Assembly: GCF_008274695.1 (NCBI RefSeq)
Contig: NZ_VTOU01000004.1
Coordinates: forward strand, 186,001 to 250,000
Direction of reading: 5' to 3'
DNA from: Sphingomonas montanisoli
Lineage (GTDB): Bacteria; Pseudomonadota; Alphaproteobacteria; Sphingomonadales; Sphingomonadaceae
DNA: 64,000 nucleotides
The translations under genes and the position numbers were made by a program. This document shows positions 37,152 to 46,184 of the stretch, piece after piece. Every line of letters starts with the position of its first letter. Position 1 is the stretch's first letter. A model generated the notes under the pieces. That model did not search any database and had not been told where the DNA came from. It saw nothing but the letters and a program-made list of their open reading frames with translations.

Positions 37152-39062
37152 TTACGCATAGCGATCATCATCGTCGCGGGGCGCCGATTCGGCCGGCTCC
37201 TCGCGCATGGTCGACGTTGTTCGCACATAATGCTTAGCATCTTGTGAAGACTGTTGGCCGGCAGAGGATTGGCTCTGGTTCTGGCCCTGTCCGTTCGCGG
37301 TCGTCGCGGCACCGCCCGACTGCCGATTGTTGGACAGATCGACCTTGGTCTCTGCGATCGTCAGCCCCTGCGAACGCGCTTCGGCGACGAGGCGTGGCTG
37401 CGCGTCGGCGATGATCTTCTGCGCGTCGGCGCTGTCGGCGGTGAAGCGGATCGATGCGCCACTCGCGCTGTTCGCAATCTCGACCGTCAGTGCGCCCAGG
37501 CGCTCCGGATTGAGCTGGAACTTCAACTGGCCGTTGGTCGCGGCCGCCATGTTGATGTCGCGCGTCAGCTGATCGAGCCACTGCGTATCGCGGGCGAGAT
37601 CGAGGTGACGCTGGACCGGCTGATTGTCGGCCGGGGCGGCAGCGGCGGTCTGCGGCGTGGATTCGGTGCGCGGTGCGCGCTCCGGGGGGGCGGCGACTTG
37701 CGTTGGCAATGTATCCGTCGACGCGGCGAGATCGGGGGCTGGCGCCGTGGCCTCGCTGCTTTCGTCGTTGCGCGGCACTTCGGCCTTGGCGGCTTCGGTG
37801 CGCGCGTCGATGTGCGGCGCGGCCGGCTTTGGCAAAGCGGCAGCGACGGTGATGGGGGCGGCTGCTTCAGGTGCCACTGAGACCGAAAGCGGTGCGACCG
37901 ACGCCGGCGCCTGAGCGATGCTGATCGGAGTGGCAACCACGATGGGTGCCGGTGCGGTGATGGGGGTGGTCGGGGCTGTGTCGGAGGCAGCGAGTGGCAG
38001 TGCCAAGACGGGCTGTGCATTGACGATCTGGGCCGGGACGGCTGCGGCTGTCGCCGCTACGGCGACGCGCGCGGTTTCCGCCATTGCGGGGTCGATGACG
38101 GGCGCGACGTTCCTCAGGTTCACCGGCGCGGAGTCGATGACAGGCGCGACGTTCGTCAGGTTCGCCGGCGCGGAGTCGATGGCGGGCGCGACTTTCGTCA
38201 GTGTCACCGGCGCGTTACCGGCGACCAGTGCTGTCTCCGCCACTATTACCGGTGCGTTTTTGACCGGAGCCGCAGGTTTCGTGATCTGTGCGACGGGCTG
38301 CGTCGGCGCAGGCGTTGCGATCGGCGCGACCTCCGCAGTCGGGGCGACGGGTTGCGGCACGGTCTCGGTGTCGATCACAGCCGCACGGGCCTTTAGCGCG
38401 GCGAGGATTGTCGCCGTATCGAGCGGGACGGCCGTGTTGGCCTTCGGCAAAGTCACGACGGTGGTCGTGGTATCGGGCAATGCGATATCGGCCGGAGCAT
38501 CGGCAATGTCCGTGGTGGGCACGGCGACAACGGTGGGCGCCGGTTCTGCGACGGATGCCTGCGCGAGCGCTTGCTGAAGCGCGGCCGGAACATTCGCCAA
38601 TGCGACCGGAGTGGTGTCGACGATCGGGGCGGCGATCGTCGGCGCGACAATGACCGGTGCTGTAGAGGTCGTTGTCACGATGGGCGCAGCGGCTGGCGGG
38701 GGCGTCATCGCGGCGTTGGCCATCTGGATCAGTGCAAGCACGGCGGTCACGCCTTCGCTCGCCGCAGCGGTCAGCGAGTCGGTGGAGGGTGTGGTCGCGA
38801 TCTGCAGCGTCACGACATTGTCGGTCGTCGTCTCGCCATCACTGTCGCTGTCGTCGGTATCGGTCGAGCCGCTCTTGGGGAGCGCAGTCTCGTCCTTGGC
38901 CGCGCCGTCATCCGAGGTGCGGGCGCGGTCGAGCAGTTTGTTGAATGCGGGCGCGGGAGCACCAGCAGTCGGGGCAGGAGCCGGGGTTGCGGTCTGCGGC
39001 GCGGCCGGCACGCTGGTGATGCTCGTCAACGCGGAGGAAGCGGCGAGGGCCGAAAGCGTCAT
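37152..39062 (-). CDS. fliK: Flagellar hook-length control protein FliK
   Basis: A 636-residue secreted ruler protein. The N-terminal 500 residues are low-complexity Ala/Pro/Val/Thr with tandem 14-residue repeats. The C-terminal export-switch domain is conserved (DINMAAATNGQLKFQLNPERLGALTVEIANSASGASIRFTADS). It measures hook length and switches export from hook to filament subunits. The ATG at 39062 follows AAGGGGG and overlaps the fliJ stop as TGATG; the upstream open frame is fliJ in another frame. Confidence 0.9.
   Translation of the reverse strand: MTLSALAASSALTSITSVPAAPQTATPAPAPTAGAPAPAFNKLLDRARTSDDGAAKDETALPKSGSTDTDDSDSDGETTTDNVVTLQIATTPSTDSLTAAASEGVTAVLALIQMANAAMTPPPAAAPIVTTTSTAPVIVAPTIAAPIVDTTPVALANVPAALQQALAQASVAEPAPTVVAVPTTDIADAPADIALPDTTTTVVTLPKANTAVPLDTATILAALKARAAVIDTETVPQPVAPTAEVAPIATPAPTQPVAQITKPAAPVKNAPVIVAETALVAGNAPVTLTKVAPAIDSAPANLTNVAPVIDSAPVNLRNVAPVIDPAMAETARVAVAATAAAVPAQIVNAQPVLALPLAASDTAPTTPITAPAPIVVATPISIAQAPASVAPLSVSVAPEAAAPITVAAALPKPAAPHIDARTEAAKAEVPRNDESSEATAPAPDLAASTDTLPTQVAAPPERAPRTESTPQTAAAAPADNQPVQRHLDLARDTQWLDQLTRDINMAAATNGQLKFQLNPERLGALTVEIANSASGASIRFTADSADAQKIIADAQPRLVAEARSQGLTIAETKVDLSNNRQSGGAATTANGQGQNQSQSSAGQQSSQDAKHYVRTTSTMREEPAESAPRDDDDRYA
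38101..38212. repeat. 42-bp tandem repeats inside fliK
   Basis: Units at 38101-38142 and 38143-38184 are almost identical, with a partial third copy to about 38212. Each codes for 14 residues of the type VAPVIDSAPVNLRN. Because the unit is a multiple of three, copy changes would alter protein length without a frameshift. Confidence 0.85.
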
Positions 39063-39490
39063 CAATAATCCCCCTTTTCGAAATGTCCGGGCCGGCGGCG
39101 GAACGGTATTGCGCTGCGCTGTTCGAGCCAGGCGGCGAGCGCCTGTCCCGCACGGGCATCGAGTTTTTCCGCGCCTTCCTGCTTCTGGCGGGCTTCGAGC
39201 CGCTCGGCGGCACGCTGAGTGGCGAGCACCTTGGCGCTGGCGATCGCGTCGCCCATCGAATGGCGGGCCTTGTCGAGCCGCTGGGCGAGTTCGCCGCGAT
39301 TCTGGAGCGCCGATCCGCTGGTCGTGCCGACCGGCACGGTCAGGCTGTCCCGCAGTTCGGCGAGGCGCGAAACGCTCATTTCGAGCTGCGCGACCTTCGC
39401 ATCGGCAGTGGATTGCTCGGCGGCGGCGAGCAGATGCTGCGCGCCCCGTATCCGCGCGACACGCGCGCGGCGATCGGCCATCGCCTTCAT
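39062..39490 (-). CDS. fliJ: FliJ-like flagellar export coiled-coil protein
   Basis: A 142-residue, highly charged, all-helical protein (RGAQHLLAAAEQSTADAKVAQLEMSVSRLAELRD; AQRLDKARHSMGDAIASAKVLATQRAAERLEAR) in the position of FliJ between fliI and fliK. FliJ forms the stalk of the FliI ATPase ring and escorts chaperones. Sequence similarity is weak, as is normal for FliJ. It overlaps fliI and fliK by TGATG at both ends. Confidence 0.8.
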   Translation of the reverse strand: MKAMADRRARVARIRGAQHLLAAAEQSTADAKVAQLEMSVSRLAELRDSLTVPVGTTSGSALQNRGELAQRLDKARHSMGDAIASAKVLATQRAAERLEARQKQEGAEKLDARAGQALAAWLEQRSAIPFRRRPGHFEKGDY

Positions 39491-40815
39491 CAGCCGAACC
39501 TCTCAAGTAATGCCTGGTTAGAAGCGGCGTAATCGACGCGCTCCTTCTGGTCCTGGCCGATGAACTCCAAGATTTCGTCATGGCGCTGGATCGCGATATC
39601 GATCACCGGATCGCTGCCCGCGCGATAGGCGCCCATCAGGACGAGATCGCGATTTTCTTCATAAAGCGACCACAGGCGGCGCAGGATCTGCGCGGCGCGC
39701 TGATGCTCAGGGGTCACGATGTCGCTCATCACGCGGCTCAGGGACTTGCCCACGTCGATAGCGGGGAAAACGCCCTGCTCGGCAAGGCCACGCGACAGGA
39801 TTATGTGCCCATCGACGATCGCGCGCGCAGTATCGACGATGGGATCGTCGGTATCGTCGCCATCGGCGAGGACAGTGTAGAGCGCGGTGATCGATCCGCC
39901 GGTGACGACGTCGACACCCGCGCGCTCGACGAGTCGCGGAATCAGGCCGAGCGCGGAGGGTGGATAGCCCTTCATCGTCGGCGGTTCGCCCAGCGACAGG
40001 CCGATCTCGCGCTGCGCATGGGCGACGCGGGTCAGGCTGTCGATCAGCAGCAGGACGCGCTTGCCCTGGCTGCGGAAATATTCGGCGATCGCGGTCGCGC
40101 GCATCGCGGCGCGCAGGCGCAGCAGCGGCGGATGATCGGCGGGAACGGCGACGACGACGCTTTTCTTGCGCACGTCGCCGGTCAGCTTGGTGGCCAAGAA
40201 GTCGCTGACTTCGCGGCTGCGTTCGCCGACGAGGCCGACGACGATGATGTCGGCATCGGCGCCGGCGATCATCTGCCCCATTAGCACCGACTTGCCGACG
40301 CCCGAGCCGGCGGCGATCGCGATACGCTGGCCCACGCCAGCGGTCAGCAGCGCGTTGATCGCGCGGACGCCCATGTCGAACGGCTCGGTCACGCGGGCGC
40401 GATCGAGCGGGTTTCCGCGACGGCCGGCCAGTGGCCAGCGATCGGCGGTCGAAATCGGGCCAAGGCCGTCGATCGGATTGCCCAGCGCGTCCATCACGCG
40501 GCCGAGCAGGCCATCGCCGACTTCGACATTGCCGCCGCGCCGGTCGGGTTCGATCCGCGCGCCGGCGCTGTGCGGGGCGTCCGAATCGAGTGCCATCAGA
40601 AGGGTGCGGTCGCCACGAAAGCCGACGACTTCGGCAAGCGCGGCATGGCCGTCCGCGTCGATCACGCGGGCGTTAGAGCCGACCGGCATGGGGAAGCCGG
40701 TCGCCTCGAGCATGAGGCCGTCATAGGAAACGAGCTTGCCGATGCGGCGCGGGCCGGGATAGTCGAGATCGACCGTCGCCAGCATCGCACCGGCCGCGCG
40801 CGTAAGGCTGTTCAC
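39490..40815 (-). CDS. fliI: Flagellum-specific ATPase FliI
   Basis: A 441-residue ATPase of the type III export machinery, related to F1-beta. It has the Walker A motif AAGSGVGKSVLMGQ, Walker B RVLLLIDSLTR, and SLGEPPTMKGYPPSALGLIPRLVERAG typical of FliI. The start is GTG at 40815, overlapping the fliH stop (GTGA). It assembles as a hexamer with FliH and FliJ under the export gate. Confidence 0.96.
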   Translation of the reverse strand: MNSLTRAAGAMLATVDLDYPGPRRIGKLVSYDGLMLEATGFPMPVGSNARVIDADGHAALAEVVGFRGDRTLLMALDSDAPHSAGARIEPDRRGGNVEVGDGLLGRVMDALGNPIDGLGPISTADRWPLAGRRGNPLDRARVTEPFDMGVRAINALLTAGVGQRIAIAAGSGVGKSVLMGQMIAGADADIIVVGLVGERSREVSDFLATKLTGDVRKKSVVVAVPADHPPLLRLRAAMRATAIAEYFRSQGKRVLLLIDSLTRVAHAQREIGLSLGEPPTMKGYPPSALGLIPRLVERAGVDVVTGGSITALYTVLADGDDTDDPIVDTARAIVDGHIILSRGLAEQGVFPAIDVGKSLSRVMSDIVTPEHQRAAQILRRLWSLYEENRDLVLMGAYRAGSDPVIDIAIQRHDEILEFIGQDQKERVDYAASNQALLERFG

Positions 40816-41483
40816 CGGGGCAGGCCCATATTGTCGAGCTGCGTACGCAGCTTGGCGAGGCGGACCTGCGGGCCATCTTCGATCCAGCCTTCGCCGCTTT
40901 CGAGCACGATCGATCCGGGCATCAGATGATGATCGGGCGCGGTCGGCAACGGCAGGTCGAGACCCTGAAGCCGATCGATATCGTCCGGATGCAAGCGCAG
41001 GCGGGCAGGGCCGCTCTCGGCGGTGATCAGCTCGGCGAGACTGATCGCGCGCTCCTGCAGCGTTTCGATGTCGACCTGCACCTCACCCACCACCTGCTTG
41101 ACGAAGCGCGAAACGGTTTCGGCGAGGATGGCGGCGAGCGGCGCGGCGGGCTCGGCCTGAAGCGTCTCGGTAGCGCGCATCAGCGCGGCAAGCGCCTGAC
41201 GCTCGGCGGCGAACTCAGCCATCACGACCTCGCGGCCCTGATCGAAGCCGGCGGCGAAGGCATCGGCAACCATCTGCTCGACGTCGGGGGCCGGCGCGGG
41301 CTGCGGTTCGGTCTCGCGGGTCGAAGTGCGGCGGTCGGTGGCGACGAAGCCCTGATCGGTCGAACGGCGGCCGGCACCGGCGCGCTCGGTCCACGGCGTG
41401 AAACCGCCGCCGATCGAGGGGCGGGCCCAAGGTTCGGTGCGGGTTGCGCCGGCGGACAGTTCGGGATGCCAGAGATCAGACAT
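40812..41483 (-). CDS. fliH: Flagellar assembly protein FliH
   Basis: A 223-residue protein with an N-terminal tail containing aromatic residues (SDLWHPE and GGFTPW), a central helical region with ADAFAAGFDQGREVVMAEFAAERQAL, and a C-terminal V-ATPase-E-like domain (RFVKQVVGEVQVDIETLQERA, then RLRLHPDDIDRL). FliH dimers hold FliI and dock it to FliN. The ATG at 41483 overlaps the fliG stop by 8 bp. Confidence 0.88.
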   Translation of the reverse strand: MSDLWHPELSAGATRTEPWARPSIGGGFTPWTERAGAGRRSTDQGFVATDRRTSTRETEPQPAPAPDVEQMVADAFAAGFDQGREVVMAEFAAERQALAALMRATETLQAEPAAPLAAILAETVSRFVKQVVGEVQVDIETLQERAISLAELITAESGPARLRLHPDDIDRLQGLDLPLPTAPDHHLMPGSIVLESGEGWIEDGPQVRLAKLRTQLDNMGLPR

Positions 41484-42507
41484 AATCGTCGCCCTTACCG
41501 CCAAGATTGATCGCGCCTTCGGCGGCGAGCTTGCGGGCCGTGGCCAGCATGGTCTTCTGCGCTTCCTGCACTTCGGCCAGGCGCATCGGGCCGCGATCGG
41601 CGATCTCGTCCTGGATCGACTGGGCCGCGCGGCTCGACATGCAGCCGAAGATCTTCTGGCGCAGCTTTTCGTCTGCACCCTTGAGCGCGACGACGAGCGT
41701 GTCGTTGTCGACGGCGCGCAGCAGCGTGCCGAGATTCTTTTCGTCGACGCCCATCAGGTTGTCGAACACGAACATCTCTTCCTCGATTGTGCGGGCGAGG
41801 GTCTTGTCGAGCTTCTGGAGCGCCTTGATGATCCGCTGTTCGGCCGCCTTGCGCGACGAGGTCACGATCTTCGCGGCTTCGCCCGCGCCACCGCGACGGG
41901 TCGCGGCGCCGGTGGGGACGCTCTTTGTCGGGCGGTTCATAAGATCCTCGAGCTCCGCCAGCGCGGTCTCGGGAACGGGACCCATCGTCGCGACACGATA
42001 GACCAGGTCGGCCTGCTTGTCCTCGGGCAGCAGCTGCAGCACGTCGGCGGCAATCTGCGGTTCGAGATGGGCGAGGACGAGCGCCGCGATCTGCGGATGC
42101 TCATGCTCGACAAGCGAGGCGATCGTGCCTGCGTCCATCCACTTGAGGTTTTCGAGCGCGTTGACGTGCTTCACCGGGGTGATGCGCTGCAGAACCTTGT
42201 CGGCCTTCTCCTGGCCGAGCGCCTTGTGCATCATGCCCTTGATCTGGCGATCGACGCCAAAGCCCAGCGTGGTGCGAACCCGCGCGCGCTCGACGAATGT
42301 GTCGAGCACGCCTTCGATCTCGGGCTCCGAGATGTTGGCGACACCGAACATCGCGCCGCCCAGATGCTGGACCTCGTCCGGATCGAGGCGCGAGAGAACC
42401 TTCGCGGCCTCATCCTCGCCGAGCAGCATCATCAGGATCGCTGCGACCTGGCTGCCCGAGGGGGGCAGGGCCTCGCCTTCGGGCTCGGGGGCGATATCGT
42501 CAGCCAT
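41476..42507 (-). CDS. fliG: Flagellar motor switch protein FliG
   Basis: A 343-residue protein with three ARM-like domains: AAILMMLLGEDEAAKVLSRLDPDEVQHLG at the start, the EHPQ motif (EHEHPQIAALVLAHLEPQ) in the middle, and the C-terminal torque domain (EEEMFVFDNLMGVDEKNLGTLLRAVDND, then GCMSSRAAQSIQDEI) with charged residues that contact MotA. It overlaps fliF and fliH by 8 bp on each side. Confidence 0.95.
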   Translation of the reverse strand: MADDIAPEPEGEALPPSGSQVAAILMMLLGEDEAAKVLSRLDPDEVQHLGGAMFGVANISEPEIEGVLDTFVERARVRTTLGFGVDRQIKGMMHKALGQEKADKVLQRITPVKHVNALENLKWMDAGTIASLVEHEHPQIAALVLAHLEPQIAADVLQLLPEDKQADLVYRVATMGPVPETALAELEDLMNRPTKSVPTGAATRRGGAGEAAKIVTSSRKAAEQRIIKALQKLDKTLARTIEEEMFVFDNLMGVDEKNLGTLLRAVDNDTLVVALKGADEKLRQKIFGCMSSRAAQSIQDEIADRGPMRLAEVQEAQKTMLATARKLAAEGAINLGGKGDDYV

Positions 42508-44308
42508 TGGCGTCTTCGGCTCCCGGCATATCGGCGCGGATCAGGTCGCGGACGACGAGCGCGGCGCGATCGGGGTCCTGGCGAACGAAGTTGCGGATCA
42601 GTTCGGCGCGGTTGGCGTAACCCGGGGTCGCCTCGATCATCTCGAGCGTGACCTGCTTGTTGGGATCGGTCAGCGCTTCGTTGGCGAGGGCGGCGGCGAT
42701 TTCCTGACGGACTTCGTTCGATCCGCCGGGGCCGGAGAGGGCGGCGACACCACCACCCGCACCGTTGCCGGCCGAACCGATCATCCCGCCGGCCGCACCA
42801 CCGGCACGGGCGCCGGCCTGGCCACCGGAAAGGGCGCCGCGCGTTGCGGCAGCCAGCTCACGGGCGGCCTTGGCTTCGGCGGCCTGCGTGGCGCGCTTCT
42901 TGAGCATCGGCTTGGCGACGCCGAAGACGAGCAGGGCGACGACGAGCAGGGCCGAAAGGTTGCGGGCCAGCGTCGAGACCCAGGGGGCATCGAACCAGTT
43001 CGGCTTGACTTCGACATCCTCGGCGACCGCGAAGCTGCGGGCGGAGAGGGCGACGACGTCGCCGCGGGCCTGATCGGCGCCGACGGCACCGCGGATCAGC
43101 GTCTCGATCGAGGCCAGCTCCGCTCGGCTGAACTTCTTCGAACCTTCGCGCAGAGCCACCGCGACCGACAGGCGCTTCACAGTGCCGACCTGCGCCTTGG
43201 TGACCGAGACTTCGCGGCCCAGTTCGTAGGTGCGGTTATATTCTTCGCTGGTCTTGCCCTGCGCGGCGGCATCGGTGGTGCCGGGAGCCGGCATCGTCTG
43301 CTGCGGCGCGGCCGAAACCTGGCTCGCAACCGGAGGCTGGTTCGACAGTGCGCCGGGAATGCCGCCGGCTTCGCCATTCTTGTCGCCCGTCCAGCCGCCG
43401 GTCTCGGCGCGCAGGACCTGCGCATCCTTGGGGAAGCTTTCGCGGGTCGCCTGCGTCTGGGTGAAGTCGACGTCGGCATGAACCTCTGCGGTGAAGTTGC
43501 CGGGGCCAACGATCGGCGTCAGGATCTTGGAGAGCGCTTCCATGTAGCGCGCTTCCATCTTGTTCTGGACATCGACCTGACGGGTCGACTCAGCGGCCAG
43601 CGGATCGTTGCCCGACGACGAAAGGAGCCGGCCTGCCTGGTCGACGATCGACACGGCGTCGGGCGAGAGGCCCGGAACCGACGATGCGACGAGGTGGACG
43701 ATCGCCTGAACCTGAGCTTCGGACAGCATGCGGCCGGCGCGCAAGCGCAGCATCACCGACGCCTGCGGTTTGGCTTCGTCGCGGATGAAGACGCTGGGCT
43801 GTTCGGCGGCGATATGAACCTTTGCGGTGTCGACGGCGTCGATCGCCTCGACCGTGCGGGCCAGATCCATCTCACGCGCGCCGCGCAGCTTTTCGCCCTC
43901 GACCGCGCGGCTGGCGCCGAGCGGGAGCGAGTCGATCATGCTGTCGCCCGACGGAGCCGACTTCGGCAGGCCCTGCTGCGCGAGCAGCATCTTGGCCTGG
44001 TAGAAGCTGGTTTCGGGAACGGTCAGCGCGCCGGTGTCGCGGTTGATCTCGTACGGGATGTTCGCAGTCTTGAGCGCGTCGGCGACGGCGGCCTTATCGG
44101 AATCGCCCATGCCGGCGAACAGGTCGCGCTGCGGCGCGCCCGACATTGACATCCACATGAGCGCGGCGACGCCCAACAGGGCGATCAGGCCGATCATCGG
44201 CAGGCTGCGTTGAACCGCAGGCTGTCCGACGAAGGCCTTCGCCTTGTCGAGGATTCCGCTGGCGCTGTTGAGCGCGGGGACGGTGGTGGGGAGGGTCGCG
44301 TCAGCCAT
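42500..44308 (-). CDS. fliF: Flagellar MS-ring protein FliF
   Basis: A 602-residue inner-membrane ring protein with two membrane helices: residues about 37-55 (MIGLIALLGVAALMWMSM) and near the C-terminus (LARNLSALLVVALLVFGVA). The periplasmic YscJ-like part has DTGALTVPETSFYQAKMLLAQQGLP and DTAKVHIAAEQPSVFIRDE. The C-terminal tail (about residues 500-600) binds FliG and is Gly/Ala-rich here. Confidence 0.95.
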   Translation of the reverse strand: MADATLPTTVPALNSASGILDKAKAFVGQPAVQRSLPMIGLIALLGVAALMWMSMSGAPQRDLFAGMGDSDKAAVADALKTANIPYEINRDTGALTVPETSFYQAKMLLAQQGLPKSAPSGDSMIDSLPLGASRAVEGEKLRGAREMDLARTVEAIDAVDTAKVHIAAEQPSVFIRDEAKPQASVMLRLRAGRMLSEAQVQAIVHLVASSVPGLSPDAVSIVDQAGRLLSSSGNDPLAAESTRQVDVQNKMEARYMEALSKILTPIVGPGNFTAEVHADVDFTQTQATRESFPKDAQVLRAETGGWTGDKNGEAGGIPGALSNQPPVASQVSAAPQQTMPAPGTTDAAAQGKTSEEYNRTYELGREVSVTKAQVGTVKRLSVAVALREGSKKFSRAELASIETLIRGAVGADQARGDVVALSARSFAVAEDVEVKPNWFDAPWVSTLARNLSALLVVALLVFGVAKPMLKKRATQAAEAKAARELAAATRGALSGGQAGARAGGAAGGMIGSAGNGAGGGVAALSGPGGSNEVRQEIAAALANEALTDPNKQVTLEMIEATPGYANRAELIRNFVRQDPDRAALVVRDLIRADMPGAEDANG

Positions 44309-44311
44309 AAA

Positions 44312-44665
44312 TTACACCGGCATGCTCATGATGTCCTTGTACGCGGACAGGAGTTTGTTGCGGACCTGCAGGGTTGCCTGGAAACCGACGTTGGCCTGTT
44401 CCCGCTGCAGCATGACCGCGGCGATGTCGTTCGTTTCACCGCGCTCGTAGCTTTCGGTGATCGACGCCGCCTTGGTCTGCTGCGTGTTGACCGAAGTCAG
44501 CGCGTCACGGAGCGAGGCGGTAAAGTTGCTATCCTGCGCGCCGTTGACCGCGCCGACGCCACCGATAGGGGCGGCGGGAGCGGCAGCGGCCTTCTGCAGA
44601 GCGGAGTTCTGCTGAAGGATGGCGTTGCGCATCGCCATCAGGTTGGAGGTGTTGATCGTGGTCAT
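44312..44665 (-). CDS. fliE: Flagellar hook-basal body protein FliE
   Basis: A 117-residue rod-MS-ring junction protein with SNLMAMRNAILQQNSALQ at the start and the family C-terminus ANVGFQATLQVRNKLLSAYKDIMSMPV. It is the first export substrate and joins the rod to the MS ring. It lies 11 bp after flbD and 3 bp before fliF. Confidence 0.93.
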   Translation of the reverse strand: MTTINTSNLMAMRNAILQQNSALQKAAAAPAAPIGGVGAVNGAQDSNFTASLRDALTSVNTQQTKAASITESYERGETNDIAAVMLQREQANVGFQATLQVRNKLLSAYKDIMSMPV

Positions 44666-44676
44666 CGATCAGATAC

Positions 44677-45939
44677 TCAAGCCGCCCGGGCTTCGCGGAT
44701 GTCCGCGAGCCGGTAGCGCAACGTGCGCTCGGAAATGCCAAGGCGCTCGGCGGCGCGCTGGCGATGACCGCCGGTGGCGGCGAGAGCTTCTTCGATCGCG
44801 CGGGCGTTCGCGTCGCGGCGGGCGTCGGCCAGCGAGATCGGGGCGTTGGCCACCGGCGTCGCGGCTTCGACCGGCGCGAGGCGCGGAGCCTGCGAGAGCG
44901 TGGTGTCGATCATCAGGTCGGCGGCTTCGATCCGGTCGCCGTCGCGCAGCATCAGTGCGCGCTGCAGGACATTTTCGAGTTCGCGGACATTGCCGGCCCA
45001 GCCATGCGCCATCAGCCGGTCGAGCGCGTTGGCGGTCGGCCAGGCGAAGGCGTCGGCGGCGGGGGTGTGGCGCAGCAGGAGGGCGGCGGTGATCGCGCGG
45101 ATATCCTGGCGGCGATCGCGCAGAGCCTTCAGGTTCAGCGGCATCACGTTGACGCGCCAGTAAAGATCGGCGCGGAACCGTCCGGCTTCGACTTCGGCGG
45201 CGAGATCGCGGTTGGCGGCGGCGATGATGCGGACATCGACCGAGATGGGAGCAGTCGCGCCGACGGGGAGAACTTCGCGCTCCTGGATCGCGCGGAGCAG
45301 CTTGGCCTGCAGCGCGAGCGGGAGTTCGGCGATCTCGTCGAGGAGGAGCGTACCGCCTTCGGCCGCGCGGAACAGGCCTTCGCCAGCGCCGCTCGCGCCG
45401 GTGAAGGCGCCCTTCTGGTGGCCGAACAGCATCGCTTCGAGCATCGTCTCGGGCAGGGCGGCGCAGTTGACGGCGACGAACGGCTTGTCGGCGCGGTTGC
45501 TGGTCGCGTGGATGAAGCGGGCGATCCCTTCCTTGCCGGTGCCGGTTTCGCCGAGCACCAGCACGGTGGCATCGTGGCGGGCGACGCGAGCGGCGAGGTT
45601 CAGGAAGGCGGCGCTCTCGGGCTCGCCGCAGGCCGGCATGGCGGGGCGGCGGCACAGCTCGGCGATCAGCGCGTGGCCGAACGCCATATCCTCGAAACCG
45701 AAGACCAGCTGGGTCGGGCGGCCGATGGTGGCGCGGCGGAGCATCGGGGCGCCGTCGGCAAAGTCGATCAGGATGTCGTGCTGGCGGGCGAGGTCACGCT
45801 CGGTGACGTGTAGAATGCGAACCGCGTCACGGGCCGAAGCGGCGGCGGGATCGACGCGAGCGACCTCGACCCCTGCGCCCTTGAGCCAGGCGGTGAGGGT
45901 GGGGTGCGAACCCTGAGCCTTCTCACTGATGCCGATCAT
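44677..45939 (-). CDS. flbD: Sigma-54-dependent flagellar activator (FlbD-like)
   Basis: A 420-residue enhancer-binding protein. The N-terminal 110 residues show no receiver-domain aspartates. The AAA+ domain has GETGTGKE (Walker A), the sigma-54 contact loop GAFTGA, GGTLLLDEIAELPL (Walker B) and FRADLYWRVNVMPL. The C-terminus is a Fis-type helix-turn-helix (GGHRQRAAERLGISERTLRYRL). In Caulobacter, FlbD drives late flagellar genes. Being first in the operon with fliE to fliL, it couples basal body synthesis with activation of the flgB promoter. Confidence 0.9.
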   Translation of the reverse strand: MIGISEKAQGSHPTLTAWLKGAGVEVARVDPAAASARDAVRILHVTERDLARQHDILIDFADGAPMLRRATIGRPTQLVFGFEDMAFGHALIAELCRRPAMPACGEPESAAFLNLAARVARHDATVLVLGETGTGKEGIARFIHATSNRADKPFVAVNCAALPETMLEAMLFGHQKGAFTGASGAGEGLFRAAEGGTLLLDEIAELPLALQAKLLRAIQEREVLPVGATAPISVDVRIIAAANRDLAAEVEAGRFRADLYWRVNVMPLNLKALRDRRQDIRAITAALLLRHTPAADAFAWPTANALDRLMAHGWAGNVRELENVLQRALMLRDGDRIEAADLMIDTTLSQAPRLAPVEAATPVANAPISLADARRDANARAIEEALAATGGHRQRAAERLGISERTLRYRLADIREARAA

Positions 45940-45975
45940 GATGCGGTGCCTTCATCAATTCCTTGTCAGACATCC

Positions 45976-45990
45976 TTACCGCCGAATTAA
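45976..45990 (-). promoter_or_regulatory. CtrA-like binding site upstream of flbD
   Basis: On the minus strand: TTAA, seven bases (TTCGGCG), GTAA. This matches the CtrA consensus TTAA-N7-TTAA at 7 of 8 fixed positions. It lies 37-51 bp before the flbD ATG, as expected for class II flagellar promoters activated by CtrA. Confidence 0.45.
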
Positions 45991-46157
45991 CTAACAAAGT
46001 CTTTATGGACCGCGCGCCGCGCGCCCCCGGGATATTGCGTAGGCGCATGCTCGCACGCGCCCTCATGTACGCGCGCGCGAAGGCCCAAAAAATCCAGCAA
46101 AATCACGATTTATTTCGCGGTTTTCGGCCAAAAACAGAGGCCGTCAATTTTTCTGGT

Positions 46158-46184
46158 TAAAGCCCTGCGCAACCCGGCCGTTAC
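46158..46184 (+). promoter_or_regulatory. Sigma-28-like promoter of flagellin 1
   Basis: TAAAGCCC at 46158-46165, 11-bp spacer, GCCGTTAC at 46177-46184; compare the sigma-28 consensus TAAAGTTT-N11-GCCGATAA. It lies 65 bp before the ATG, and the same CCGTTAC core is found before flagellin 2. A sigma-28 gene (fliA) is in the window. Confidence 0.6.

Noticed and set aside
38101-38212. Tandem repeats as a CRISPR array
   Set aside because: Units are adjacent without spacers, lie in frame within fliK and code for a repeated peptide; no cas genes are nearby.
45963-46160. 65-codon frame in the flbD-flagellin gap
   Set aside because: It runs through the promoter elements, has an atypical composition and shows no ribosome site.
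46154-46168. Possible sigma-54 promoter (TGG...TGC, 12 bp apart) before flagellin 1
   Set aside because: Only the minimal GG/GC is present; the rest does not match, flagellin 2 has no counterpart with correct spacing, and the overlapping sigma-28-like boxes are shared by both genes.
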